Positions 15,858-23,976 of a stretch of DNA of 64,000 bases are shown here, one piece after another. This DNA comes from Leptospira koniambonensis (GTDB lineage: Bacteria; Spirochaetota; Leptospiria; Leptospirales; Leptospiraceae). The translations under genes were made by a program, and so were the position numbers. The stretch covers positions 558,001 to 622,000 of the forward strand of contig NZ_RQFY01000001.1 in assembly GCF_004769555.1 (NCBI RefSeq), in the 5' to 3' direction. The notes beneath the pieces were generated by a model. It was not told where the DNA came from, ran no database searches, and was given only the letters and a program-made list of their open reading frames with translations. Position 1 is the first letter of the stretch. Each line of letters begins with the position of its first letter.

Positions 15858-18032
15858 TTACTTTTTACTCTTCCTACTAATTCCTAAAACGGAAATATCA
15901 TCTTGTTTAGGAGAACTAGCTAAAAATTCATCTAATTTCTTTAATATTTGATCAATCCCTTCTCCAATAGGAATTCCTTTTAGATTGCCGATGATCTCTT
16001 CTACCCTTTCTTCTCCAAACTCTTCTTTATTAGAGTTCCATTGTTCGAAAAGACCGTCCGTAAAAAGTATTACTTTAGAATCTTGGGTAAATTGTATTTC
16101 ATTGGAAGTGTATTTAGTATTCGGGATCACACCCATAATCCTTCCGGTTTTTTCCAGAGAGTGAATATCTTGATCCTGGATCAAATATTGAGGCACATGT
16201 CCTGCGGAAGAATATCGGATCAAATTCAAATTAGTATCAATATCGACCACTATACAAGTAAAGAATTGATTCAGATTTTTGAACGTATGTAAGAATTCAT
16301 TATTTAGATGATATAAAATCTCGGTAACACTATAAATCCCACGCTTTAAGGATTCATAAATTGCTTTGATAGCCATTGTTAAAAGAGCCGCTTGCACTCC
16401 ATGACCTGTTGCATCTGCAAGAAACACACGGGTCAACCCAGGACGAAGTTCCATGATATCGAAAAAATCTCCTCCTACTTCTGTAAGTGGAAGATATCTT
16501 ACTATAATTTCTAAATCTCCAGTAAGTTTATCTTCTTGGGAAATGATCCCAGATTGGATCTTTCGAGCAGTAGACAAATCACTTTGGAGTAAACTTAAGT
16601 TATGTTCTAACTCAATAGCCAAAGTTTCCTTTTCTTTAATATTGGTTCTGATTTTATCCAATACCAGATTATATCTCTCTGCGATCTGTCCTACTTCTGT
16701 AAATGGCTCTATCGAAAGATCCTGGCTTAGATCCCCAGTTTGTTTCTGGTATTCCATTTCTAAAAACAGATCAATTAGCTCTGTAGTCGCTCTATGTTCT
16801 GTGTAATTCAAACCCTGGTATTCATTTTGAGGAGAAACTCTCAGGCTATAAAAACGATGTATAATAAAAAGAAGAGGATAACTTACACCAAAAGAAAGAA
16901 TAGCACAGGAAACCACCCCAAGTAACTGAACAAGAACCTGAGTAGTTCGATCCAACCCAGTTCCTAAAATGGAAAGATCTCCAAAAAACCCAACCGCTAA
17001 TGTGCCCCAGATCCCCGAAACAAGATGAACAGGGATAGCTCCTACAGCATCATCCAGTTTTAGTTTATCTAAAAGAACCCCGGCTTCGAACATTAGAATT
17101 CCTGCAACAAATCCAATCAATAGTGATTCTATTGAATTTACTGCATTACAAGGAGCGGTGATTGCAACAAGTCCTGCCAAAGTTCCATTTAAAGGAAGAG
17201 TGGCTTCTGCATATTTTAAACGGATCCAACCATAGATCAAACTAGAAGCCATTCCTCCGGAAGCTGCAAACATAGTATTTACAATGATCTTTGGAACTTC
17301 AGATGTGAATGCAAGTGTGCTTCCACCATTAAATCCGATCCAACCAAACCAAAGGATCAGTGTCCCAAGCATAGCAAGTGGAAGATTATGCCCAGTGATC
17401 TTTCGGACAGATCCATCTTTGCTGTATTTACCAGTCCTGTTTCCGATGAGCATCATCGCAGAAAGCCCGACCCATCCGCCTACACTATGCACAGCGGTGG
17501 AACCAGCGAAATCCATAAAACCTAAATGAGCAAGCCAACCAGAAAATTTATCCCAGTCTTGCAGGTCTCTTCCCCAAACCCAATGACCAAAAATCGGATA
17601 GATCAAAGAAGAAATGATAGTAGTAACAATGATATAAGCGCCGAACTTCATTCTTTCCGCAACAGCACCGGAAACAATAGTGGCCGCAGTCCCGCAAAAC
17701 ATGAGTTGGAATAAAAAGAAAACAGAAATTTCAGGACTTGTTTTTGAAAAATCAGGAAAGAACATATCTTTTCCTATCCAACCATAATAGGTTGAACCAA
17801 ACATAAGCCCGAATCCTATCGAATAAAAAACAAGAGTAGCAATTCCGAAATCTGTAATATTCTTAATTGCTACGTTAATCGAATTCTTGGTGCGCGTTAG
17901 GCCGGATTCTAAACATAAGAACCCAGCTTGCATAAAAAACACCAATCCGGAAGAGAGGATGATCCAAAGAATGTCGAAATTCGTTTTAGGCATCGAATTT
18001 CTTATTTCAGGAGATGATAAGCGAATTGGCAA
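15858..18032 (-). CDS. Ammonium transporter (Amt) fused to SpoIIE/RsbU-type PP2C phosphatase
   Basis: The frame encodes 724 residues; the better start is probably the ATG at 17993 (MPKTNFDILW), giving 711 residues. Residues ~1-395 are an Amt channel with about eleven membrane helices. Both pore His of the twin-His motif are present, in STAVHSVGG and IPVHLVSG. A HAMP-like linker (FTEVGQIAERYN) and a coiled coil lead into a SpoIIE/PP2C phosphatase from about residue 480. Its metal motifs are intact: EVGGDFFDI, LADATGHG, LFTDGLFEQ and QDDISVL. Ammonium binding or flux could therefore control dephosphorylation of a cytoplasmic partner such as an anti-anti-sigma factor. No GlnB/GlnK gene or STAS protein is adjacent. 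Confidence 0.93.
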   Translation of the reverse strand: MPIRLSSPEIRNSMPKTNFDILWIILSSGLVFFMQAGFLCLESGLTRTKNSINVAIKNITDFGIATLVFYSIGFGLMFGSTYYGWIGKDMFFPDFSKTSPEISVFFLFQLMFCGTAATIVSGAVAERMKFGAYIIVTTIISSLIYPIFGHWVWGRDLQDWDKFSGWLAHLGFMDFAGSTAVHSVGGWVGLSAMMLIGNRTGKYSKDGSVRKITGHNLPLAMLGTLILWFGWIGFNGGSTLAFTSEVPKIIVNTMFAASGGMASSLIYGWIRLKYAEATLPLNGTLAGLVAITAPCNAVNSIESLLIGFVAGILMFEAGVLLDKLKLDDAVGAIPVHLVSGIWGTLAVGFFGDLSILGTGLDRTTQVLVQLLGVVSCAILSFGVSYPLLFIIHRFYSLRVSPQNEYQGLNYTEHRATTELIDLFLEMEYQKQTGDLSQDLSIEPFTEVGQIAERYNLVLDKIRTNIKEKETLAIELEHNLSLLQSDLSTARKIQSGIISQEDKLTGDLEIIVRYLPLTEVGGDFFDIMELRPGLTRVFLADATGHGVQAALLTMAIKAIYESLKRGIYSVTEILYHLNNEFLHTFKNLNQFFTCIVVDIDTNLNLIRYSSAGHVPQYLIQDQDIHSLEKTGRIMGVIPNTKYTSNEIQFTQDSKVILFTDGLFEQWNSNKEEFGEERVEEIIGNLKGIPIGEGIDQILKKLDEFLASSPKQDDISVLGISRKSKK

Positions 18033-18068
18033 GAACCATTTCTTCCAATTACTTAATATACGATCCTT

Positions 18069-18466
18069 TTAAAGGTGAGAGAAAAATTCCGGTTCTCGGT
18101 CCCAACGATCATGTAACCCATCATAGTAGCTGACTGGAGACTCCACCCATTCCTTAGGGTCTAAATTGTCAAAGGTTCCCAAATTAATTGAGATAAACTT
18201 TCCTCCTGCCTCTGGAAAATCGCCTCGTCCCCCAATTCCCACTCCACAATGCTTACAGAATATTCCATCGATACGACTAGGATAAACTGTTACTTCTTCC
18301 TCGCCTTTTAAGAATCTAAAATTTTCAGGTTTAACAGAGACTCCCAAAATCTTCTCTTTACACAATTAGTACAATTACATTTAAAAGTCCCGAGAGAAAG
18401 ATCGATCAAAGCCTCGAAAATCACCTTCTTACAGAGACAACTTCCCAAATATTTTTTCAAAGCCAT
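18069..18466 (-). pseudogene. GFA/CENP-V family protein broken by a one-base frameshift
   Basis: From the ATG at 18466 one frame reads a typical GFA N-terminus with zinc-binding Cys (GSCLCKKVIFEA, then FKCNCTNCVKRRFW). After the CCC run at 18343-18345 (plus strand) this frame fails and the family sequence continues in the next frame as GVSVKPENFRFLKGEE, then FCKHCGVG and the C-terminus at 18069. Adding one base to that run restores a continuous 132-residue GFA protein. Without it only a TTG-initiated 98-residue fragment lacking the first zinc site is open. The gene starts 10 bases after the AHSA1 stop, so it was the third gene of the ArsR operon. It is either a recent pseudogene or a sequencing error. 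Confidence 0.82.
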
Positions 18467-18476
18467 ACTTAATTCG

Positions 18477-18905
18477 TTATGAAAACTGTAGTTCCAGATT
18501 TTCTAAAGTACTGATCCAACCTTCTTTATGGCCTTCCATAGAACCTTCACTAGGAAGTTTTTCGTGTGTAAGGATCACTTCTGTTCCGTCTTCTTTGTCC
18601 CTAAAGATAACTGTGACTAAAGTATGACCTTGGTCAGGCCCTTCCCATCCATGAGTAAAACTGAGTTTTTCGTTTAAAACGATTTCTTGATATACTCCTG
18701 TAGCGATATAGACATCTCCGTTTCCAAGCATAGAGGTCCTAAATTTGCCTCCAACTCTGAAATCCATTTGGATCTCACCAATCTTTAACTCCTTGGGACA
18801 GCCCCATCTTTTCATAATTTCAGGGTTAACCCATGCTTCGAAGACCTTCTCTCTTTTGGCCTTTATAAACTTAGATATTTGCAGTTTGTATTCTGCTGTT
18901 TTCAT
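18477..18905 (-). CDS. SRPBCC/AHSA1 domain protein
   Basis: This 142-residue protein has the AHSA1 pattern: KFIKAKREKVFEAWVNPEIMKRWGCP, then GGKFRTSML, FTHGWEGPDQGHTLVTV and the closing helix EGHKEGWISTLENL. It is the second gene of an ArsR-AHSA1-GFA operon; its ATG overlaps the stop of the ArsR gene by four bases. It is related to the AHSA1 protein at 4.4-4.9 kb but clearly diverged. The ligand is unknown; the arrangement with a GFA-family zinc protein suggests handling of a small reactive compound, which is only an inference. Confidence 0.88.
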   Translation of the reverse strand: MKTAEYKLQISKFIKAKREKVFEAWVNPEIMKRWGCPKELKIGEIQMDFRVGGKFRTSMLGNGDVYIATGVYQEIVLNEKLSFTHGWEGPDQGHTLVTVIFRDKEDGTEVILTHEKLPSEGSMEGHKEGWISTLENLELQFS

Positions 18906-19231
18906 TCTATTTCCTCCAACAGTTCCTTGAGAGAATCCAACTGATCCTCCCAGAATTTCTTATAATATTGAATCCATCTATCAGCACTCATCATCGCCTT
19001 TCCGTTCAGGCTTAAATAGGAGAAGGAACCTTCCTTTCTTCGATTCACTAACTTCGCCTTTTCCAAAACCTTAATATGTTTAGAAGCGGCAGCTAAGGAC
19101 ATTTCGAACGGTTTTGCGATTTCTGTGATCACCCTCTCCCTTTTGGAAAGGCTTTTGAGCATTGCTCTCCTCGTAGGGTCAGACAATGCCTGGAAGATCA
19201 GATTGAGGTCGTATTTCCTAGATTCAACCAT
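18902..19231 (-). CDS. ArsR-family transcriptional regulator
   Basis: This 109-residue winged-helix protein has LNLIFQALSDPTRRAMLKSL at the start, the HTH EIAKPFEMSLAAASKHIKVLEKAKLV, and the wing RRKEGSFSYLSLNG. No metal-binding Cys pair is visible. Two palindromes, one overlapping the start codon and one 42 bases upstream, show it is probably autoregulated. It heads the operon with the AHSA1 gene (four-base overlap) and the broken GFA gene. It is equivalent in layout to the regulator at 4028-4375, but the operator sequences differ completely, so the two systems should not cross-talk. Confidence 0.9.
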   Translation of the reverse strand: MVESRKYDLNLIFQALSDPTRRAMLKSLSKRERVITEIAKPFEMSLAAASKHIKVLEKAKLVNRRKEGSFSYLSLNGKAMMSADRWIQYYKKFWEDQLDSLKELLEEIE

Positions 19232-19239
19232 ATGGTTAA
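19224..19239. promoter_or_regulatory. ArsR operator overlapping the start codon
   Basis: TCAACCATATGGTTAA contains the perfect 12-base palindrome AACCATATGGTT and covers the ATG start codon (19229-19231, minus strand) of the ArsR gene. It shares the core CAACCA/TGGTT with the upstream site, centred 42 bases away, close to four helical turns. Confidence 0.75.
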
Positions 19240-19265
19240 ATGCATATCATAAGGCGAAAACGGAG

Positions 19266-19281
19266 TCAACCATTTGGTTGA
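19266..19281. promoter_or_regulatory. Upstream ArsR operator
   Basis: TCAACCATTTGGTTGA has seven-base perfect arms (TCAACCA/TGGTTGA) around TT. With the copy over the start codon it forms an evenly phased operator pair in the promoter of the ArsR-AHSA1-GFA operon. Confidence 0.75.
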
Positions 19282-19306
19282 ATGTTTTTAGAAAAAAATT
19301 TTCAGA

Positions 19307-19367
19307 CTGAAGCAGGTCTTCGAATCAGATATAATATTTTAAATATTCGGATAGAGATCTACTTCAG
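19307..19367 (-). terminator. Terminator-like hairpin after the collar gene
   Basis: CTGAAGCAGGTCT (19307-19319) pairs with AGATCTACTTCAG (19355-19367), allowing two G-U pairs, and an inner AT-rich inverted repeat extends the stem. On the minus strand it is followed within ten bases by a run of seven T. It fits termination of the collar-protein transcript before the ArsR operon. Confidence 0.55.
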
Positions 19368-19378
19368 CCCTTATTCTT

Positions 19379-20092
19379 TTAAATTACTCTTACTATGTAT
19401 TGTACGGAAGTCGAAGCAGGCGAAGTCTCAGTCCCAATCCGAGGAGCTCCGCTCGGCCCGTCCGTAATCGGATCTAATACATAGACCATACCTTGCCCAA
19501 TTTGAGAAGTTCCTGCTCCAGAATACCCATCCGGATGGATCAAATCAGCGGATATTCCGATTGCTGAGTGCCTATGACTTTGGAATCTATCCTGGTTTTC
19601 TTGACCAATTCCCCCGCCATCGTAATTTCCTCCGGCAGCTTTTGCCCGACTAGAATGTTGTCCAGAACCTCTGGCAAAAATTCCTCTTCGATCCGGCACG
19701 TTGAACGTTGTGGATCCGTTCCCAAAACCATACTGGCAATGAGTCAAGAGATCTCCCGTTTGATTCGTAGTTAGATCAATTGCGGATCCCCCTTGAGTGA
19801 GAGAGATTTGAAAGTCATTAGAGGTCGGATTTAATACAAAGTAAGGAACATTAGTTGTGATCCCTCCTCCGGTAAAAGAAAACTTAACCAATTGACCTGC
19901 ACTAAGTCCATGAGAAGTTGATTGTATCCTGTCTGTAGCTGGAACAAGACCAGCTATAGTTCGATGCACAAGGTTCCAAAGAGAAGAATATGTAATCCTT
20001 GAAATCGCCTGACCGTTCGCGGTCATATAGGTCGAAGGAATATTTGGAAAATCAAATTCAATAATTGCACCAAATAGGATAAAAAAAGACAT
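19379..20092 (-). CDS. Phage tail collar (microcollar) domain protein
   Basis: This 237-residue protein looks like a tail collar-domain protein: a short start with FDFPNIPSTYMTANGQAISRITYSSLW, then YGFGNGSTTFNVPDRRGIFARG, which is the hallmark of tail-collar proteins, and a closing His-containing HSHR-like segment (FQSHRHS) and VQYIVRVI. Residues ~55-115 hold an inserted beta-rich segment (STSHGLSAGQLVKF) similar to those found in phage fibres. In Leptospira such proteins occur both in prophages and alone. It lies next to a lysin-like gene on the same strand, so the two may be a remnant phage or tailocin module. No capsid, portal or integrase gene is nearby. Confidence 0.8.
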   Translation of the reverse strand: MSFFILFGAIIEFDFPNIPSTYMTANGQAISRITYSSLWNLVHRTIAGLVPATDRIQSTSHGLSAGQLVKFSFTGGGITTNVPYFVLNPTSNDFQISLTQGGSAIDLTTNQTGDLLTHCQYGFGNGSTTFNVPDRRGIFARGSGQHSSRAKAAGGNYDGGGIGQENQDRFQSHRHSAIGISADLIHPDGYSGAGTSQIGQGMVYVLDPITDGPSGAPRIGTETSPASTSVQYIVRVI

Positions 20093-20097
20093 ATATT

Positions 20098-20116
20098 GTT
20101 ATCCGAAGTAGATAAC
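20098..20116. promoter_or_regulatory. Inverted repeat upstream of the collar gene
   Basis: GTTATC and GATAAC are separated by seven bases, immediately upstream of the collar-gene start at 20092, where no clear ribosome binding site is seen. It could be an operator or a small hairpin controlling this gene. Confidence 0.35.
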
Positions 20117-20172
20117 GGAACAAATTCTATATTAGATTTTATATGGATTTTCTAATCTGAGAACTGCTACAA

Positions 20173-20841
20173 TTAAGAAAGAATAGTAGCAGCAGTACTT
20201 TGATCTAAGACACAATAACATATGTAAGCTTGCGAGTGAGCTGAAATTGCCTTCTCTATCGTTGAATAAAATTCTAACCAAGATGGATCTGTCCAAGTCG
20301 AGTTCAAAACAGTGCACCCTGCACTTGCCATTTCTACAAACTTAGAAGAGCTACTCTTGGCATGAATATCGATCGCAAAAAAACCAGTTTGAGTCACAAC
20401 CGAAGATTCGTCTTTCCACTTGAACCATGGTTTTGTGTTTTGATGAGGAGCATATCGGTTAACGGTTACTTTTGCATATTGGTTGAATGCCTTATGCCCT
20501 CTATGCATTCCTAACTTGTATTTGTAAATTCCTTCTGCTACCCTAGCCGTTCCGGCCGGATTCATCGGTTTATTTAGCCAATAACGACCTGGATCAATCG
20601 TACATGAGTATGTTTTGAATTCCAAAGATTTATTCACAGTTCTGATCAAAAATAAAGCATCATTATATTCGTTTATAGCATCGTTATTCGCCTTAACAAT
20701 ACCATCTTTAAAATCAATTCCCCTGACTCCTATAATTACCCAACGATCATAAAGCAGACCATATTTTTTAGAACCATATGCCATAAGTCGCTTTACGAAT
20801 TTTTTTGTATCCATCGTACCTTTTTTGCGTAAGATCGGCAT
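20173..20841 (-). CDS. Phage-type lysin or L,D-transpeptidase-like protein (tentative)
   Basis: This 222-residue protein has no signal peptide. Its middle (DPGRYWLNKPMNPAGTARVAEG, KLGMHRGHKAFNQ) and C-terminal AIDIHAKSSSS-MASAGCTVL segments resemble a family of phage-encoded proteins. In that family an IxIH...SAGC arrangement suggests a His/Cys active site like that of L,D-transpeptidases or peptidoglycan-processing enzymes. I recall the pattern but cannot name the family with certainty. The ATG at 20841 is supported by AGGGG seven bases upstream. It precedes the tail collar gene by 80 bases on the same strand, which fits a lysis-adhesion pair. Confidence 0.5.
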   Translation of the reverse strand: MPILRKKGTMDTKKFVKRLMAYGSKKYGLLYDRWVIIGVRGIDFKDGIVKANNDAINEYNDALFLIRTVNKSLEFKTYSCTIDPGRYWLNKPMNPAGTARVAEGIYKYKLGMHRGHKAFNQYAKVTVNRYAPHQNTKPWFKWKDESSVVTQTGFFAIDIHAKSSSSKFVEMASAGCTVLNSTWTDPSWLEFYSTIEKAISAHSQAYICYCVLDQSTAATILS

Positions 20842-21020
20842 ATTAATTCCCCTATGAACAGTTTCTGTTCAAATTAACTGTGATGGCGCAAAATAATTCT
20901 CCTTCGAAAAACATGTCAACTAAGATCTATTAAATTTTTCTTCTAAATGAATACAATATCGTCAAAAGAAGGAGCTCGGAAAAATCATTGCCATCCAATC
21001 TCGAATAATAAAATTTCCTC

Positions 21021-21719
21021 ATGCGTTTCTGCATTACCACCTCACTGCTCTTAATTACATTTTCTATTTTTGCTAAACCATCCGAACCGGTAGACGTATG
21101 TTCTAAGATCAAAAGCAAGAATGACCAGAAAAAATGTTATTCTAAAGAATACCAAACCTCTGACAAAGAATTGAATGTGACTTATAAAAAGATAAGAGAA
21201 GGTTTATCTGAATCCCAAAAAGAAGATTTAAAAAAATTACAAATTCTTTGGATCGGATATAGAGATGGGGTTTGTGAAGGTCCTATGTATGCTTCGGATG
21301 AATCTGGTATAGAAACAATCATCTGTAAAGCGGGAACTACCGCAGAAAGAACTAAATATTTAAATCATGTTTGGAAATTCGGCACAGCTTCTAAGGAAGG
21401 ACTTGGTTCTTATACGGATGGTTTTGGTGGTAGTTTAAAACTTTTCAAAGATAAATCGACTAAGGATATCCAATTTTCTTTCGAAGTTGTCAGAGGTCCT
21501 ACAGCTCATTTGGGAGAAGTGAGCGGGAATTGGACTCCAGCCAAAGAAGGTAAATGGACCTGGGCCTCCACCAAAGATTGTAAATCTGAAGATCCTGATT
21601 GCTGCTTATTAGAATTTGAATATTTTCAAAACAGGATAGAAGTGGAAGAAGTTTCTTGTTCTGCGTATCACGGAGCAAGAGCCTATTTCGGCGGAAGTTA
21701 TAGATACGAATTCAAATAA
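21021..21719 (+). CDS. LprI/DUF1311-like secreted protein with extra C-terminal domain
   Basis: This 232-residue protein has a cleavable signal peptide (residues 1-18, ending FAK) and a DUF1311/LprI domain at ~25-120. The conserved Cys and YQTSDKELNVTYKKIR, SQKEDLKKLQILWIGYRDGVC, and CKAGTTAERTKYL elements are present. LprI-type proteins include lysozyme inhibitors of the cell envelope. The last ~100 residues form a separate beta-rich domain with several Cys (CKSEDPDCC, VSCSAYHGARAYFGG) that I do not recognise. It probably acts in the periplasm or at the surface. It is divergent from the lysin-like gene, with 179 bases between them. Confidence 0.75.
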   Translation: MRFCITTSLLLITFSIFAKPSEPVDVCSKIKSKNDQKKCYSKEYQTSDKELNVTYKKIREGLSESQKEDLKKLQILWIGYRDGVCEGPMYASDESGIETIICKAGTTAERTKYLNHVWKFGTASKEGLGSYTDGFGGSLKLFKDKSTKDIQFSFEVVRGPTAHLGEVSGNWTPAKEGKWTWASTKDCKSEDPDCCLLEFEYFQNRIEVEEVSCSAYHGARAYFGGSYRYEFK

Positions 21720-22010
21720 GGAATATAGAACGCTAAACAGTTTGACTTCGAACTGAAATCATAATGCGATTTTTATTCTTTATGCATTTCTTATATATTA
21801 ATTATATATAAGTTATTTATAACAGTCGCATCTCATTTTATTATTCTTTTGTATTTTATATTTATATAAATTGTCACGCTCATATTTACTTTATTCTTGC
21901 TCTGCATACCTAACTCCAATATATTCGCCGCTGTTTGGATAATTTTTGTAATCAGTTTACAAAAATTTTTCAAAAGAACTTTCAGATGAAAAAAATATTT
22001 GGAGATCCCT
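21720..22010. promoter_or_regulatory. AT-rich control region with two strong inverted repeats
   Basis: This gene-free stretch upstream of the lipin-like gene is very AT-rich. It contains CTTATATAT/ATATATAAG (21790-21812, nine-base arms, five-base spacer) and AATTTTTGTAA/TTACAAAAATT (21941-21967, eleven-base arms, five-base spacer). The second ends 43 bases before the gene start and could be an operator or a leader hairpin. The first could terminate the LprI-like transcript. I see no coding sequence here. Confidence 0.5.
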
Positions 22011-22973
22011 ATGCGATTCTTTTTGTTAGCACTATGCTTAACCGCGTTCTCGATGGGCGTTTGGGCAGATTGTCCGGACTATACCACTCCTTCTAACCCA
22101 CCTACCTTTTCAAAACCTACCAAAAGAAGTTTTCGAAATTTCGGAAATACGATTTTAGCGGGTTTATATGTACCTTATCATATGGTTTACGATACGATCG
22201 TAAAATCAGGATCGAATGCAACTATGGTTGGTAAATTTGATTATGATGCAGTATTTCATAAAGATTTGGAAAATGAATACATTCACGTTTATATCTACGG
22301 AACTGCGATGAGTGGCTGGACTTATGTTGGTCGTTATACCACAAATGGTGATGGTAAGATCACTGCGAACTTAGGTATTCGTGCAACTGGCGACTATATT
22401 GTTCGTATGGTGGTAGAAGGTGATCTATCTAGTGCTGACGGTTATTTAACTGTGGCTGATCCTGGTCGCCAAACTGTTCTATTCGATGTGGATGGAACCT
22501 TGACCACAAATGATTTCGAAGCTCTTGCAGATTATGCAGGTATCAAAATTGCGGACGCATATTATTATGCTCCGGAAACCGTGAATGCATATCGTAACAA
22601 AGGATATCAGATCGTTTATTTAACTGGTCGTCCTTATTGGAATACAAAGGATACTCGTGAATGGTTCCCTCTAAAAGGAATGAAATCTTGGCATTACCAT
22701 CCTAGTTCCGATTATTTAGGCGCGAATGTGCAAGCTTACAAAACTGATTATATCAACTATTTGCGTAATACAGTTGGCCTGGATATTATCCGTGCTTACG
22801 GAAATGCAAGTACTGATATCGCTGCATATGCAGCAGGCGGTATTCCAAAAGCGGATACATGGATCATAGGAGAAAATGCAGGCAAAGAAGGGACTCAATC
22901 TATTACTGGAAATTATTCTCTTCATTATAATACTGTAGTAGCTAGTACTCCTCAAGCTTCTTCCTGTTATTAA
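22011..22973 (+). CDS. Secreted lipin/LNS2-type HAD phosphatase-like protein
   Basis: The ATG at 22011 is chosen because GGAG lies nine bases before it and the protein then starts with a perfect signal peptide (MRFFLLALCL...VWA, cleavage before DCPDY). An upstream TTG at 21999 is not needed. The mature protein has a beta-sandwich-like part (residues ~30-150, YDYDAVFHKDL-like) and a HAD domain from ~155 with VLFDVDGTLTTNDFEA. The latter has the DxDGT motif of LNS2/lipin proteins and further motifs YLTGRPYWN and a late Lys/Asp region. Eukaryotic LNS2 domains act on phosphatidate or bind it. The secreted form here may act on host or environmental lipids, which is an inference. A long hairpin terminator follows. 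Confidence 0.82.
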   Translation: MRFFLLALCLTAFSMGVWADCPDYTTPSNPPTFSKPTKRSFRNFGNTILAGLYVPYHMVYDTIVKSGSNATMVGKFDYDAVFHKDLENEYIHVYIYGTAMSGWTYVGRYTTNGDGKITANLGIRATGDYIVRMVVEGDLSSADGYLTVADPGRQTVLFDVDGTLTTNDFEALADYAGIKIADAYYYAPETVNAYRNKGYQIVYLTGRPYWNTKDTREWFPLKGMKSWHYHPSSDYLGANVQAYKTDYINYLRNTVGLDIIRAYGNASTDIAAYAAGGIPKADTWIIGENAGKEGTQSITGNYSLHYNTVVASTPQASSCY

Positions 22974-22976
22974 AAT

Positions 22977-23018
22977 TAAGGAAAATATCTCCCTCATTCG
23001 TGGGAGATATTTTCCTTA
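22977..23018 (+). terminator. Strong hairpin terminator after the lipin-like gene
   Basis: A perfect 17-base stem (TAAGGAAAATATCTCCC with its complement) encloses an eight-base loop, starting four bases after the stop codon. The right arm is T-rich but is followed by only a short T tract. It is the longest perfect hairpin noticed in this window. Confidence 0.8.
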
Positions 23019-23189
23019 TTACAAATCAGATTCAGGAAATTAATTTAAGAGAAGTATAAACTATATTGACCCTCGGTCGATCACCATACTTATCTTTACA
23101 AACCACAAAACGAGAAATAGTCTGGCTCTCCGGATCTATTTAGTTTCCAAACATTTTGGAAAAGAATAGATCAAAAATTAGGAGAACTT

Positions 23190-23963
23190 ATGCAATCCAT
23201 TCAAAATGTTTTTCTCAATAAGAGAATGATTACGGCCCTTGTCCTTGCTTTTACACTCGCCTACTGTGCAACAGTAGAGCCAAAACCTAAAATCGAGATC
23301 CCAAGTTCTAAAACTTCTATCCAAATCCAGCCAATTTTTCATGGAAGTTTAGTTCTGACAATTGGCGAGAAAACAATCTATGTAGATCCTTCTTGGGGAG
23401 GAGAGAAATATAAGGATCAGAAAAAACCAGACCTGGTCTTAATCACTGATATTCACCCGGATCATATGGATCTGAAAACTTTAGGAGAGATCGCTACTAA
23501 GGAAACCCAGATCATTGCTCCAGAAGCAGTTGCGAAAGAAGCAAAAGAATATACCAATATCACTCGTTTAAAGAACGGACAAGCTACCTCAGTAGGTGAT
23601 ATTAATATATCTGCTATTCCTATGTATAATATTACCAAAGAACATTTGGATAAACATACTAAAGGAAGAGGAAATGGTTATCTCATCAAGTTTGGCGGAA
23701 AGACCATCTACATTTCCGGTGATACTGAAGATATTAAAGAAATGAGATCTTTGAAAAATATTGACATCGCATTTCTTTGTATGAACCAACCTTATACCAT
23801 GACTGTTGAAAAAGCAGCAGACGCAGTGAAAGACTTTAAACCTAAGGTTGTGTATCCATACCACTACCGTGGTAAAGACGGACTAAGCGATACTGAAAAG
23901 TTTAAAGCGCTTGTAAAAGAGTCCAGCCCTTCTACACAAGTTGAATTGATCAACTGGTATTGA
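23190..23963 (+). CDS. MBL-fold metallo-hydrolase lipoprotein (UlaG-like)
   Basis: This 257-residue protein has a signal segment ending in LAYC (lipobox, residues ~23-27) and a metallo-beta-lactamase fold close to the UlaG/YycJ-like group. Recognisable elements are IYVDPSWGG, the metal-binding TDIHPDHMD, GNGYLIKFGGKTIYISGDTED with a metal-ligand Asp, and VVYPYHYRG with the final His. The usual HxHxDH first motif is reduced to DxHxDH, which UlaG-like proteins tolerate. The substrate is unknown. GGAGAACTT precedes the ATG as ribosome binding site. The membrane-anchored location is inferred from the lipobox. Confidence 0.82.
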   Translation: MQSIQNVFLNKRMITALVLAFTLAYCATVEPKPKIEIPSSKTSIQIQPIFHGSLVLTIGEKTIYVDPSWGGEKYKDQKKPDLVLITDIHPDHMDLKTLGEIATKETQIIAPEAVAKEAKEYTNITRLKNGQATSVGDINISAIPMYNITKEHLDKHTKGRGNGYLIKFGGKTIYISGDTEDIKEMRSLKNIDIAFLCMNQPYTMTVEKAADAVKDFKPKVVYPYHYRGKDGLSDTEKFKALVKESSPSTQVELINWY

Positions 23964-23976
23964 TCCCAACACCGAA

